Source of the DNA: Pseudescherichia sp031979925
GTDB lineage: Bacteria; Pseudomonadota; Gammaproteobacteria; Enterobacterales; Enterobacteriaceae
Direction of reading: 5' to 3'
DNA: 64,000 nt
NCBI RefSeq assembly: GCF_031979925.1
Contig: NZ_DALZFB010000002.1
Span: 310,001 to 374,000, forward strand
The translations under genes and the position numbers were made by a program. Positions 25,621 through 34,254 of the stretch are shown here, one piece after another (positions within the stretch are counted from its first letter, which is position 1; each line of letters opens with the position of its first letter). Below the pieces are notes generated by a model, which was not told the DNA's origin, ran no database searches, and saw only the letters and a list, made by a program, of their open reading frames with translations.

Positions 25621-27126
25621 ATGGCAATGAGTACCCCGATGCTGGTGACGTTTCTCGTTTACATCTTCGGCATGATTTTAATTGGCTTTGTCGCATGGCG
25701 ATCGACAAAAAACTTTGACGACTACATTCTCGGTGGGCGCAGCTTAGGGCCGATGGTGACTGCACTCTCTGCAGGCGCATCCGATATGAGCGGCTGGCTG
25801 CTGATGGGCCTGCCTGGGGCGATTTTTATCTCTGGGATCTCTGAAAGCTGGATTGCCATTGGCCTGACTTTAGGGGCATGGATTAACTGGAAACTGGTGG
25901 CGGGCCGCCTGCGCGTGCACACCGAGGTGAATAACAACGCCCTGACGCTGCCTGACTACTTTACCGGCCGATTTGAAGACCGGAGCCGCGTGCTGCGTAT
26001 CATCTCCGCGCTGGTTATTCTGCTCTTCTTCACCATCTATTGTGCATCCGGCATCGTGGCAGGGGCGCGTCTGTTTGAGAGCACCTTTGGCATGAGTTAC
26101 GAAACCGCGCTGTGGGCCGGTGCGGCGGCAACCATCATCTACACCTTCGTGGGCGGGTTCCTGGCCGTGAGCTGGACCGACACCGTGCAGGCCAGCCTGA
26201 TGATCTTCGCCCTGATCCTCACCCCGGTAATGGTGATGGTCTCCGTGGGCGGCTTTGACGACTCGCTGATGGTGATCAAGCAGAAGAGCATTGAAAATGT
26301 GGATATGCTCAAAGGGCTGAATTTCGTGGCTATCGTCTCGCTGCTGGGCTGGGGCCTGGGCTACTTTGGCCAGCCGCATATTCTGGCGCGCTTTATGGCG
26401 GCGGATTCCCACCACACCATCGTTCACGCTCGCCGCATCAGCATGACCTGGATGATCCTCTGCCTGGCCGGGGCGGTAGCCGTAGGCTTCTTCGGTATCG
26501 CTTACTACAGTAATAATCCGGGGCAGGCTGGTGCGGTAAACCAGAACGCCGAACGCGTGTTCATTGAGCTGGCGCAGGTGCTGTTTAACCCATGGGTGGC
26601 TGGCGTGCTGCTCTCCGCTATTCTGGCGGCGGTTATGTCCACCCTGAGCTGTCAGCTGCTGGTCTGCTCCAGCGCCATCACGGAAGATCTCTACAAGGCA
26701 TTCCTGCGCAAACACGCAAGCCAGACCGAGCTGGTGTGGGTCGGACGCGTCATGGTGCTGGTGGTCGCGCTGGTAGCCATCGCTCTGGCCGCCAACCCGG
26801 AAAACCGCGTGCTGGGCCTGGTAAGCTATGCCTGGGCCGGTTTTGGTGCCGCCTTTGGGCCGGTGGTGCTCTTCTCGGTACTGTGGTCACGCATGACCCG
26901 TAACGGTGCGCTGGCGGGGATGATCATCGGTGCAGTAACCGTTATCGTCTGGAAGCACTTTGAGCTGCTGGGCCTGTACGAGATCATTCCTGGCTTTATC
27001 TTTGGCAGCATCGGTATTGTGCTCTTCAGCCTGCTGGATAAAGCGCCGTCCGCAAGTATGCAGGCGCGCTTTGCCGAGGCGGATGCGCACTATCACTCTA
27101 AGCCGGAACCACGCGTAGCAGGCTAA
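25621..27126 (+). CDS. putP: Sodium/proline symporter PutP
   Basis: PutP is a 501-residue inner-membrane Na+/proline symporter of the SSS family with about 13 transmembrane helices. The sequence follows the E. coli protein closely from STPMLVTFLVYIFGMILIGFVAWRSTKNFDDYILGGRSLGP through GASDMSGWLLMGLPGA to the C-terminal AEADAHYHS. The ATG at 25621 follows GGAG and matches the known N-terminus. An inverted repeat CGCACCGGAG...CTCCGGTGCG just downstream (from about 27,137) is a likely terminator. Confidence 0.97.
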   Translation: MAMSTPMLVTFLVYIFGMILIGFVAWRSTKNFDDYILGGRSLGPMVTALSAGASDMSGWLLMGLPGAIFISGISESWIAIGLTLGAWINWKLVAGRLRVHTEVNNNALTLPDYFTGRFEDRSRVLRIISALVILLFFTIYCASGIVAGARLFESTFGMSYETALWAGAAATIIYTFVGGFLAVSWTDTVQASLMIFALILTPVMVMVSVGGFDDSLMVIKQKSIENVDMLKGLNFVAIVSLLGWGLGYFGQPHILARFMAADSHHTIVHARRISMTWMILCLAGAVAVGFFGIAYYSNNPGQAGAVNQNAERVFIELAQVLFNPWVAGVLLSAILAAVMSTLSCQLLVCSSAITEDLYKAFLRKHASQTELVWVGRVMVLVVALVAIALAANPENRVLGLVSYAWAGFGAAFGPVVLFSVLWSRMTRNGALAGMIIGAVTVIVWKHFELLGLYEIIPGFIFGSIGIVLFSLLDKAPSASMQARFAEADAHYHSKPEPRVAG

Positions 27127-27136
27127 CCGTTCTTAA

Positions 27137-27166
27137 CGCACCGGAGCCACTCTCCGGTGCGTTTTC
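27137..27166 (+). terminator. Probable terminator after putP
   Basis: AACGCACCGGAG and CTCCGGTGCGTT form a long stem around a short loop, followed by a T-rich stretch (TTCTTACTT). It lies ten bases after the putP stop. Confidence 0.75.
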
Positions 27167-27279
27167 TTACTTCATGTTAACAATTTTTTAATCCTCAATT
27201 CACCTTCCAGCCCGCACGTTGTCCCACGTAACATTCTGAGAAACTTCCGCACAGAAATTACTTGTGTTTATCTCTGGCG

Positions 27280-27299
27280 TAATGATAATCACTATCATT
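27280..27299. promoter_or_regulatory. Fur box upstream of efeU
   Basis: TAATGATAATCACTATCATT is a close match to the Fur consensus built from GATAAT units, about 57 bp upstream of the efeU start codon. It supports iron-dependent repression of the efeUOB operon. Confidence 0.85.
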
Positions 27300-27355
27300 G
27301 AAATTTACTTTTCTTTGCATCATTTGACGCTGCTTAACATTCAAAGGTTTACCGC

Positions 27356-28189
27356 ATGTTTGTGCCATTTCTCATTATGTTACGTGAAGGACTCGAAGCG
27401 GCGCTGATCGTTAGCCTCATCGCCAGCTACCTAAAGCGTACCCAACGCGGCCGCTGGATTGGCATGATGTGGATCGGCGTCTTTCTCGCCGCCGCGCTCT
27501 GCCTTGCTCTCGGTATCATCATCAACGAAACCACCGGTGAGTTTCCGCAAAAAGAGCAGGAGCTGTTTGAAGGTATCGTGGCGGTCATTGCTGTGGTGAT
27601 CCTGACGTGGATGGTCTTCTGGATGCGCAAAGTATCGCGCAACGTTAAGGTCCAACTTGAGCAGGCGGTAGATAACGCCCTGAAGCAGGGCAATCATCAC
27701 GGCTGGGCGCTGATTATGATGGTCTTCTTTGCGGTAGCCCGCGAAGGGCTGGAGTCAGTCTTCTTCCTGCTGGCGGCGTTTCAGCAGGATGTTGGGATCT
27801 GGCCGCCGGTCGGCGCACTCACCGGCCTGGCGACAGCCGTCGTGATTGGCTTCCTTATCTACTGGGGCGGTATTCGTCTCAATATGGCCGCGTTTTTCAA
27901 ATGGACCAGCCTGTTTATTCTGCTGGTGGCCGCCGGGCTGGCCGCCGGGGCGATCCGCGCCTTCCACGAAGCGGGCCTCTGGAACCATTTCCAGCAGGTG
28001 GCCTTCGATCTCAGCAATACGCTGAGCACCCACACGCTGTTTGGCACCCTGTTAGAGGGCATTTTTGGCTACCAGGAGGCGCCCAGCGTCAGTGAAGTAG
28101 TGGTCTGGTTTGCCTACCTTATTCCGGCGCTGGTGCTGTTTATGCTGCCGCCGCGCCCGGGGGCACAGATGTCTCCCGGTGCCTCCTGA
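27356..28189 (+). CDS. efeU: Ferrous iron permease EfeU (intact)
   Basis: EfeU is an inner-membrane Fe(II) permease of the Ftr1/OFeT family. The 277-residue protein has seven hydrophobic segments and the two iron-binding REGLE motifs (LREGLEAALIV near residue 10 and AREGLESVFFLL in the middle). The reading frame is intact, unlike the frameshifted version known in E. coli K-12. It is the first gene of a Fur-controlled operon with efeO and efeB. The system works best under acidic, iron-poor conditions. Confidence 0.95.
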   Translation: MFVPFLIMLREGLEAALIVSLIASYLKRTQRGRWIGMMWIGVFLAAALCLALGIIINETTGEFPQKEQELFEGIVAVIAVVILTWMVFWMRKVSRNVKVQLEQAVDNALKQGNHHGWALIMMVFFAVAREGLESVFFLLAAFQQDVGIWPPVGALTGLATAVVIGFLIYWGGIRLNMAAFFKWTSLFILLVAAGLAAGAIRAFHEAGLWNHFQQVAFDLSNTLSTHTLFGTLLEGIFGYQEAPSVSEVVVWFAYLIPALVLFMLPPRPGAQMSPGAS

Positions 28190-28243
28190 TGTTTATTAAT
28201 AGTGATAACAGTAGTTACAACATACTTTTTTAAGGGAAAGGTC

Positions 28244-29371
28244 ATGGCAACGCATTTTCGTCGTAGTGCTTTACAGGTTGGTATTGCCGCGCTGCTCGCT
28301 TGCGCATTCAGCGCCCAGGCGGCGGATGTTCCTCAGGTGAAGGTTACGGTAACGGATAAACAGTGTGAACCGATGAATCTCACGGTTAACGCCGGAAAGA
28401 CGCAGTTCATTATCCTCAACCACAGCCAGAAAGCACTGGAGTGGGAGATCCTCAAGGGCGTTATGGTTGTTGAGGAGCGGGAAAACATTGCTCCTGGGTT
28501 TAGCCAAAAGCTGACCGCTAACCTGCAGCCGGGCGAATATGAGATGACCTGTGGCCTGCTGACCAACCCGAAGGGCAAGCTGATTGTGAAAGGTGCTGCC
28601 ACGGCGGATGCAGCCAAGGGTGACGCGCTGCTAAGCCTCGGCGGGGCGATTACCGAGTATAAAGCTTACGTGACTCAGGAGATGAGCGGCCTGGTAGCGA
28701 AGACCAAAGACTTTACCGACGCGGTGAAGGCGGGCGATATCGAAAAAGCAAAATCGCTGTATGCCCCGACGCGTCAGCACTACGAGCGTATTGAGCCAAT
28801 CGCTGAGCTCTTCTCTGACCTCGACGGCAGCATCGATGCCCGCGAAGATGACTACGAGCAGAAGGCTGCCGACCCGAAATTCACCGGCTTCCACCGCCTC
28901 GAAAAAGCGCTGTTTGGCGATAACGCCACGAAAGGTATGGAGCAGTATGCTGACCAGCTGAATAGCGACGTGCTTGAGCTGCAAAAACGCATCAGCGAGC
29001 TGGCTTTCCCGCCGTCTAAAGTGGTCGGCGGCGCGGCTGGGCTGATTGAAGAGGTTGCGGCCAGCAAGATTAGCGGCGAAGAGGATCGCTACAGCCACAC
29101 CGATCTCTGGGACTTCCAGGCTAACGTTGACGGTGCGCAGAAGATTGTCGACCTGCTGCGCCCGCAGCTGCAAAAAGGCAACGCCGAGCTGCTGGCGAAG
29201 GTGGACGCTAACTTCAAGAAAGTGGATACCATCCTCGCGAAATACCGCACCAAAGATGGCTTTGAGACCTATGACAAACTGACCGACGCCGATCGCACGG
29301 CGCTGAAAGGACCGATCACCACCCTGGCGGAAGATCTGGCCCAGCTGCGCGGTGTACTCGGACTGGATTAA
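28244..29371 (+). CDS. efeO: Iron uptake system protein EfeO
   Basis: EfeO is a 375-residue periplasmic protein with a Sec signal (ALQVGIAALLACAFSAQAAD), an N-terminal cupredoxin-like domain (VTVTDKQCEPMNLTVNAGKTQFIILN) and a C-terminal M75-peptidase-like/imelysin-type domain with the HxxE-type segment FTGFHRLEKALFG. The ATG at 28244 follows AAGGGAAAGG. It lies 54 bp after efeU and 2 bp before efeB. It is thought to deliver iron to EfeU together with EfeB. Confidence 0.95.
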   Translation: MATHFRRSALQVGIAALLACAFSAQAADVPQVKVTVTDKQCEPMNLTVNAGKTQFIILNHSQKALEWEILKGVMVVEERENIAPGFSQKLTANLQPGEYEMTCGLLTNPKGKLIVKGAATADAAKGDALLSLGGAITEYKAYVTQEMSGLVAKTKDFTDAVKAGDIEKAKSLYAPTRQHYERIEPIAELFSDLDGSIDAREDDYEQKAADPKFTGFHRLEKALFGDNATKGMEQYADQLNSDVLELQKRISELAFPPSKVVGGAAGLIEEVAASKISGEEDRYSHTDLWDFQANVDGAQKIVDLLRPQLQKGNAELLAKVDANFKKVDTILAKYRTKDGFETYDKLTDADRTALKGPITTLAEDLAQLRGVLGLD

Positions 29372-29373
29372 GC

Positions 29374-30657
29374 ATGACAGAGCATGATGAGCACGGCGTG
29401 AGCGAGCCTTCACGCCGCCGTTTACTGAAGGGCATGGGCGCGCTGGGTGGCGCCCTGGCGCTGGCGGGCGGCTGTCCGGTAGCCCATGCGGCAAAGCCTA
29501 AAAGCGCTCCCGGCACCCTCTCTCCGGATGCGCGGATGGAGACCCAGCCGTTCTATGGCAACCATCAGGCGGGGATCCTGACGCCGCAGCAGGCTTCAAT
29601 GATGCTGGTGGCTTTTGACGTGCTGGCCAGCGACAAATCGGAGCTGGAGCGACTGTTTCGCCTGCTGACCCAGCGGATTGCGTTTTTAACCGCCGGTGGC
29701 CCGGCACCGGATACGCCTAATCCACGTATGCCGCCGATGGACTCCGGTATTCTTGGCGGCTTTATTGCCCCGGATAATCTGACCATTACCGTCTCGCTGG
29801 GCGCATCGTTGTTTGATGACCGCTTTGGCTTAGGCCCGCTGCGCCCAGCTAAGTTGGAGAAGATGACGCGCTTCCCCAATGATTCGCTGGATGCGGCCCT
29901 GTGCCATGGCGATCTGCTGCTGCAAATCTGCGCTAACACCGGGGATACGGTGATCCACGCCCTGCGCGATATCATTAAATATACCCCGGATCTGCTCAGC
30001 ATCCGCTGGAAGCGGGAAGGGTTTATCTCTGACCACGCGGCACGCAGCAAAGGGAAAGAGACGCCGATCAACCTGCTGGGCTTCAAAGACGGCACCGGCA
30101 ACCCGGACGGGCAGAACGGCGCTCTAATGAAGCGCGTGGTGTGGGTGACTCCCGACCAGCAGGAGCCGGCCTGGACGGTGGGAGGCAGCTATCAGGCGGT
30201 GCGCATTATTCAGTTCCACGTCGAGTTCTGGGATCGCACGCCGCTCAAGGAGCAGCAGACTATCTTCGGGCGTGATAAGCAGAGCGGTGCCCCGCTGGGT
30301 ATGCAGCATGAGCATGACGTGCCGGACTACACGCGCGATCCGGAGGGTGAGGTGATTGCCCTCGACAGCCATATCCGCCTTGCCAACCCGCGTACGCCGG
30401 AGACCGAGGTGAACCTAATGATGCGCCGGGGCTACAGCTACTCGCTGGGGGTAACCAACTCCGGCCAGCTGGATATGGGCCTGCTGTTTGTCTGCTTCCA
30501 GCACGATCTGGAGAAGGGCTTCCTGACGGTGCAGAAGCGGCTCAACGGCGAAGCGCTGGAGGAGTACATCAAGCCAATCGGCGGCGGTTACTTCTTTGCG
30601 CTGCCCGGCGTGAAAGATACGCAACACTATCTCGCTCAGTCGCTGCTTGAGGCGTAA
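29374..30657 (+). CDS. efeB: Deferrochelatase/peroxidase EfeB (DyP-type)
   Basis: EfeB is a haem-containing DyP-type peroxidase exported by the Tat system. The N-terminus has a twin-arginine signal (SRRRLLKGMGALGGALALAGG ending in AHAA). The DyP core shows GFKDGTGNPDG with the distal catalytic Asp, and the proximal haem region around LDSHIRLANPRTPE. The length of 427 residues is usual. It completes the efeUOB operon and is proposed to oxidise Fe(II) or release iron from haem in the periplasm. Confidence 0.95.
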   Translation: MTEHDEHGVSEPSRRRLLKGMGALGGALALAGGCPVAHAAKPKSAPGTLSPDARMETQPFYGNHQAGILTPQQASMMLVAFDVLASDKSELERLFRLLTQRIAFLTAGGPAPDTPNPRMPPMDSGILGGFIAPDNLTITVSLGASLFDDRFGLGPLRPAKLEKMTRFPNDSLDAALCHGDLLLQICANTGDTVIHALRDIIKYTPDLLSIRWKREGFISDHAARSKGKETPINLLGFKDGTGNPDGQNGALMKRVVWVTPDQQEPAWTVGGSYQAVRIIQFHVEFWDRTPLKEQQTIFGRDKQSGAPLGMQHEHDVPDYTRDPEGEVIALDSHIRLANPRTPETEVNLMMRRGYSYSLGVTNSGQLDMGLLFVCFQHDLEKGFLTVQKRLNGEALEEYIKPIGGGYFFALPGVKDTQHYLAQSLLEA

Positions 30658-31158
30658 CCCGTTCTCCTCTGTCCTGCGGGGCAGGGGAGAGCTATCATTT
30701 TTTACTATGAGCGCAATTCTGTTATATTTTTGTAATATTAATGTCAGAAACTGACTCCAGGTAAGAGGGCAGGCTCGTTATATTTAGGTAAATATAATGT
30801 TGCTTTTATGAAAATTTTTGTTTTACTTATATCAACAGCGGTAGTTCCCGGCAGTGAACGATTCACTATGGAGATCGCGAATGGTAAGGTCCGGCTCAGG
30901 ACAATCAGAACACTCAAACCGCCATGTTCGGTGCGGGCAGTACGCCACCGATAGCGATCGTCTCACCGCCAGAATCTCCTCTTCCCTCAGCAAAACAACT
31001 GAATTTACCGACGTGGCAAACGACACAGTGGGTGGGTTTACCGCGTCTTTTCATCAGCAAGTCATGGCTTACAAGGAAGCCAAACCTCAGACGTTCGTGC
31101 GCATAATCGTGCCGGCAGCGGCACGTGTGATGTAAACCTACAACTCAAGGTGCTATCC
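30658..31158. other. Intergenic region upstream of phoH
   Basis: This 500-bp stretch starts with an imperfect hairpin after efeB (about 30,662-30,690, weak terminator). At 30,719-30,738 CTGTTATATTTTTGTAATAT loosely resembles a Pho box, which would fit phosphate control of phoH. Further on, a 28-codon open frame starts at 30,869 (basic, ending ...RAVRHR), and an overlapping frame runs to 31,135. Neither has a good ribosome-binding site, so I do not call them genes, although a leader peptide cannot be excluded. Confidence 0.4.
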
Positions 31159-31947
31159 ATGGGAAGACAGAAAGCAGTGATCAAAGCTCGTCGTGAAGCA
31201 AAACGTGTGCTGAGACGAGATTCGCGCAGCCACAAACAGCGTGAAGAAGAGTCGGTCACCTCGCTTGTGCAGATGAGCGGCGTTGAATCAATTGGTATGG
31301 CGCGGGATAGCCGTGATAACTCGCCAATTGTCGCGCGCAATGAAGCTCAGGCGCACTACCTGAATGCTATCGAGAGTAAACAGCTAATCTTTGCAACAGG
31401 TGAAGCAGGATGCGGTAAAACCTGGATCAGCGCAGCGAAAGCGGCGGAAGCCCTGATCCATAAGGATGTGGACAGAATTATCGTCACCCGTCCGGTCCTG
31501 CAAGCCGATGAAGATCTTGGCTTCTTACCCGGAGATATCTCGGAGAAGTTCGCTCCCTACTTCCGGCCCGTCTACGACGTGCTGGTCAAACGCCTTGGAG
31601 CGTCCTTCATGCAATACTGCCTGCGGCCAGAGATTGGTAAGGTGGAAATCGCGCCGTTCGCCTATATGCGCGGACGTACATTTGAAAACGCGGTCGTGAT
31701 TCTTGACGAGGCTCAGAATGTGACCGCCGCGCAAATGAAGATGTTTTTGACACGCCTCGGGGAGAACGTGACCGTGATTGTAAACGGCGACATCACCCAG
31801 TGCGACCTGCCGTCGGGCGTCCAGTCCGGCCTGAGCGATGCGCTGGCACGTTTTGAGGAAGATGAGATGGTTGGCGTAGTCCGCTTCACGAAAGATGACT
31901 GCGTGCGCTCGGCCCTCTGCCAGCGAACGCTCCTGGCCTACTACTGA
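31159..31947 (+). CDS. phoH: PhoH family ATP-binding protein
   Basis: PhoH is a cytoplasmic P-loop ATPase of the phosphate-starvation regulon, with a helicase-like core of uncertain substrate. The 262-residue protein has Walker A GEAGCGKTWIS, the PhoH hallmark RPVLQADEDLGFLPGD, Walker B AVVILDEAQN and GDITQCDLP. The N-terminus GRQKAVIKARREAKRVLRRDSRSHKQREEE matches the E. coli protein. The ATG at 31159 is preferred over a codon three residues upstream because of this match. Confidence 0.93.
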   Translation: MGRQKAVIKARREAKRVLRRDSRSHKQREEESVTSLVQMSGVESIGMARDSRDNSPIVARNEAQAHYLNAIESKQLIFATGEAGCGKTWISAAKAAEALIHKDVDRIIVTRPVLQADEDLGFLPGDISEKFAPYFRPVYDVLVKRLGASFMQYCLRPEIGKVEIAPFAYMRGRTFENAVVILDEAQNVTAAQMKMFLTRLGENVTVIVNGDITQCDLPSGVQSGLSDALARFEEDEMVGVVRFTKDDCVRSALCQRTLLAYY

Positions 31948-31976
31948 TGAAATAACGTAATTAATAATCTGATTGC

Positions 31977-32006
31977 AAAGCCCGGGTAACCGGGCTTTGT
32001 TTTTTG
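31977..32006 (+). terminator. Intrinsic terminator after phoH
   Basis: AAAGCCCGG-GTAA-CCGGGCTTT forms a strong stem followed by GTTTTTT. Confidence 0.9.
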
Positions 32007-32025
32007 GGGAGTAGGGGTTGGGTGT

Positions 32026-32335
32026 AAATCGTAGCCCCGGTAAGCGTAGCGCCACCGGGGGGGATTGACTCGCTTCGCTCCCGGTCTGTCCAATGGGCAA
32101 CTGCCCGTTGTCGAACCCCGTTCGGAGGTTCTCATCCCCCCCGCTGGGTGCTACATGCGAAAAAAAAGCCCGCATTTGCATGCGAGCTTCTCTTCGAATA
32201 TGGCGGTGAGGGGGGGATTGACTCGCTTCGCTCGCCCTGACGGGCAGCCCGCTCGCTGTGCTCCCGGTCTGTCCAACGGGCAACTGCCCGTTGTCGAACC
32301 CCGGTCGGGGGTTCTTATCCCCCCTTGCGGGGTGC
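32026..32335 (-). repeat. REP element plus two tRNA-T-arm-like repeat units downstream of tRNA-Ser copy 2
   Basis: Reading on the minus strand from tRNA-Ser copy 2, a terminator is followed by a unit of about 110 bp (32,219-32,325). It contains a T-arm-like segment with CCGGGGTTCGAC and the stem CGGGCAGTTGCCCG. Then come a second terminator copy (about 32,160-32,190) and a shorter second unit (32,062-32,142). The array ends in a REP-type sequence (CCCCGGTAAGCGTAGCGCC) at about 32,034. The units are near-identical to one between the two tRNA genes (32,736-32,860). The arrangement resembles the rtT repeats known at the E. coli tyrT locus. Confidence 0.75.
32201..32219 (-). pseudogene. 19-nt duplicate of the tRNA-Ser 3' end
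   Basis: TGGCGGTGAGGGGGGGATT is identical to the plus-strand image of the 3'-terminal 19 nt of both tRNA-Ser genes, after which homology stops and the repeat unit begins. It is therefore a tRNA 3'-end fragment, not a gene. Confidence 0.85.
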
Positions 32336-32343
32336 TACATGCG

Positions 32344-32372
32344 AAAAAAAAGCCCGCATTTGCATGCGAGCT
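32344..32372 (-). terminator. Terminator of tRNA-Ser copy 2
   Basis: On the minus strand CTCGCAT-GCAA-ATGCGGGC is followed by eight T. A near-identical copy lies at about 32,160-32,190, downstream of the 19-nt tRNA remnant. Confidence 0.85.
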
Positions 32373-32384
32373 TCTCTTCAAATA

Positions 32385-32472
32385 TGGCGGTGAGGGGGGG
32401 ATTCGAACCCCCGATACGTTGCCGTATACACACTTTCCAGGCGTGCTCCTTCAGCCACTCGGACACCTCACC
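32385..32472 (-). tRNA. serX: tRNA-Ser(GGA), copy 2
   Basis: An 88-nt serine tRNA with encoded CCA: acceptor strands GGTGAGG/CCTCACC, D-arm, anticodon loop CTGGAAA with anticodon GGA, a long variable arm typical of tRNA-Ser, and T-arm GGGGGTTCGAATCCCCC. Its position between phoH and ghrA is that of serX in E. coli. It is identical to the copy at 32,917-33,004. Confidence 0.95.
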
Positions 32473-32610
32473 ATATTGTTTTTGCTGCCTTCCTCTCGGG
32501 GGCAACGGGGCGCTACTATAGGGAGTTGCACTGAAACGGTCAAGCTTATTTTCTGCTTTCAAGTGCGTTCGGTTAAGCCGTGAGCAAATGCACCATTCGG
32601 CAATATAAAT

Positions 32611-32720
32611 CATCGCCGGATGGCGCTCCGCTTATCCGACCTACGTCCAGACATCGGGCATGGATGCTAAAATGTGGCACAAACCGTAGCCCCGGTAAGC
32701 GAAGCGCCACCGGGGAATCA
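32611..32720. repeat. REP-type palindromes between the two tRNA-Ser genes
   Basis: CGCCGGATGGCGCTCCGCTT (32,611 onward) continues into ATCCGACCTACG, and GTAGCCCCGGTAAGCGAAGC (32,688 onward) continues into GCCACCGGGG. They are the same two REP types seen at 21.2 kb. Confidence 0.7.
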
Positions 32721-32735
32721 GGAGCAGAGAAGGGC

Positions 32736-32860
32736 TCGCCACCGGGGGGGATTGACTCGCTTCGCTCGCCCTAAAGGGCAGCCCGCTCGCTGCGCTCCCG
32801 GTCTGTCCAACGGGCAACTGCCCGTTGTCGAACCCCGGTCGGAGGTTCTCATCCCCCCAT
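32736..32860 (-). repeat. tRNA-T-arm-like repeat unit downstream of tRNA-Ser copy 1
   Basis: This is the third copy of the unit described at 32,026-32,335. It shares GACTCGCTTCGCTCGCCC, GGTCTGTCCAACGGGCAACT and GTTGTCGAACCCCGGTCGG in the same order. It lies directly after the terminator of tRNA-Ser copy 1. Confidence 0.8.
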
Positions 32861-32875
32861 AGCGAGAATATAAAA

Positions 32876-32902
32876 GAAAAAAGCCCGTACTTGCGTACAG
32901 GC
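32876..32902 (-). terminator. Terminator of tRNA-Ser copy 1
   Basis: On the minus strand GCCTGTAC-GCAA-GTACGGGC is followed by a T run. Stem sequence differs from the other copies, but position and length are the same. Confidence 0.8.
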
Positions 32903-32916
32903 TCTTATCTGAAATA

Positions 32917-33004
32917 TGGCGGTGAGGGGGGGATTCGAACCCCCGATACGTTGCCGTATACACACTTTCCAGGCGTGCTCCTTCAGCCACTCGGACACCT
33001 CACC
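32917..33004 (-). tRNA. serX: tRNA-Ser(GGA), copy 1
   Basis: This 88-nt tRNA is identical to the copy at 32,385-32,472, including anticodon GGA, the long variable arm and encoded CCA. The two genes lie in tandem on the minus strand, each with its own terminator. Confidence 0.95.
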
Positions 33005-33246
33005 ATATTGTCTTCCCAGCATCGCTGGGACGGCGCTAATGTAGGGAAATCCGCTCCCTCCGTCAATCCTCTTTTTCAATAATTTAGCGCGTTTAGACAA
33101 ACTTCAAGCAACGTGCTTTCTAAATATCCAGGAACTGTTTTTTTTATCATCAGTAACCTTTATCCCTGAGCGCAGAACAAATTTGTTATCCTCATCAATA
33201 GATAACAATTCAACGAAACCAAAGCACGATCGCATCTGGAGTCAGT

Positions 33247-34185
33247 ATGGATATCATCTTCTATCACCCGTCATTCGATACGCAATTTTGGCTGGATAAA
33301 CTTTCCCAGGCACTTCCCCATTCACGGGTCCGTGAATGGAAGCCAGGCGATAACGAACCCGCCGACTATGCGCTGGTCTGGCATCCTCCGGTAGAAATGT
33401 TGCAGGGCCGTAAACTGAAAGCGGTCTTTGCTCTCGGCGCAGGCGTGGACTCCATTCTTAGCCAGCTTAACGCCAACCCGGATATGCTGCCGGAATCCAT
33501 TCCGCTGTTCCGCCTCGAGGACACCGGCATGGCATTGCAGATGCAGGAGTATGCCGTGAGCCAGGTATTGCACTGGTTCCGACGCTTTGATGATTACCAG
33601 GCGCAAAAACAACAGGCCCGCTGGCAAGAGCTGGAGGAGTACCAACGCAAAGACTTTACCATCGGCATCCTTGGCGCAGGCGTGCTGGGGTCGAAAGTCG
33701 CTGAAAGCCTTCAGGCATGGGGCTTCCCGCTGCGCTGCTGGAGTCGTAGCCGCAAATCCTGGCCCGGAGTTGAGAGCTTTGCCGGCGAAGCCGAGCTGGG
33801 GAATTTCCTGAAAGGAACCCGCGTCTTGATTAACCTCTTGCCTAATACCCCAGAGACCCAGGGCATTATTAATTTACCGCTGCTGAACCAACTGGTGGAT
33901 AACGCTTATCTGCTTAACCTTGCCCGCGGCGTGCATGTTGTTGAAGAAGATCTTCTTAAAGCGCTCGATAGCGGCAAAGTGAAAGGTGCCATGCTGGACG
34001 TCTTTAGCAAAGAGCCGCTTCCGGCCAGCAGCCCGCTATGGGCGCATCCGCAGGTTGCAATGACCCCACACATTGCTGCCGTGACGCGCCCGAATGAGGC
34101 TATCGACTATATTGCCCGAACCATCACAAAGCTGGAGCAGGGCGAACCGGTAGCCGGACAGGTTGACCGGACCCGCGGCTACTAG
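33247..34185 (+). CDS. ghrA: Glyoxylate/hydroxypyruvate reductase A
   Basis: GhrA reduces glyoxylate and hydroxypyruvate with NADPH in the cytoplasm. The 312-residue protein of the D-2-hydroxyacid dehydrogenase family has the nucleotide-binding GILGAGVLGSKVAESLQAWGF, the catalytic Arg region LINLLPNTPET...NLARG, and the catalytic His in MTPHIAAVT. GGAG lies just before the ATG. Position next to ycdX is as in E. coli. Confidence 0.96.
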   Translation: MDIIFYHPSFDTQFWLDKLSQALPHSRVREWKPGDNEPADYALVWHPPVEMLQGRKLKAVFALGAGVDSILSQLNANPDMLPESIPLFRLEDTGMALQMQEYAVSQVLHWFRRFDDYQAQKQQARWQELEEYQRKDFTIGILGAGVLGSKVAESLQAWGFPLRCWSRSRKSWPGVESFAGEAELGNFLKGTRVLINLLPNTPETQGIINLPLLNQLVDNAYLLNLARGVHVVEEDLLKALDSGKVKGAMLDVFSKEPLPASSPLWAHPQVAMTPHIAAVTRPNEAIDYIARTITKLEQGEPVAGQVDRTRGY

Positions 34186-34254
34186 CACCGGGTTTTCATT
34201 AAAAAGGGTAATAATTCCTGTTATCCTTGAGCATTATTAACAGAGGAGAGCGTC

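Noticed and set aside
32026..32860. Repeated units near the tRNA genes as a CRISPR array
   Set aside because: The units are long (over 100 bp), irregularly spaced, contain tRNA-like and terminator sequences and have no uniform spacers; no cas gene is near.
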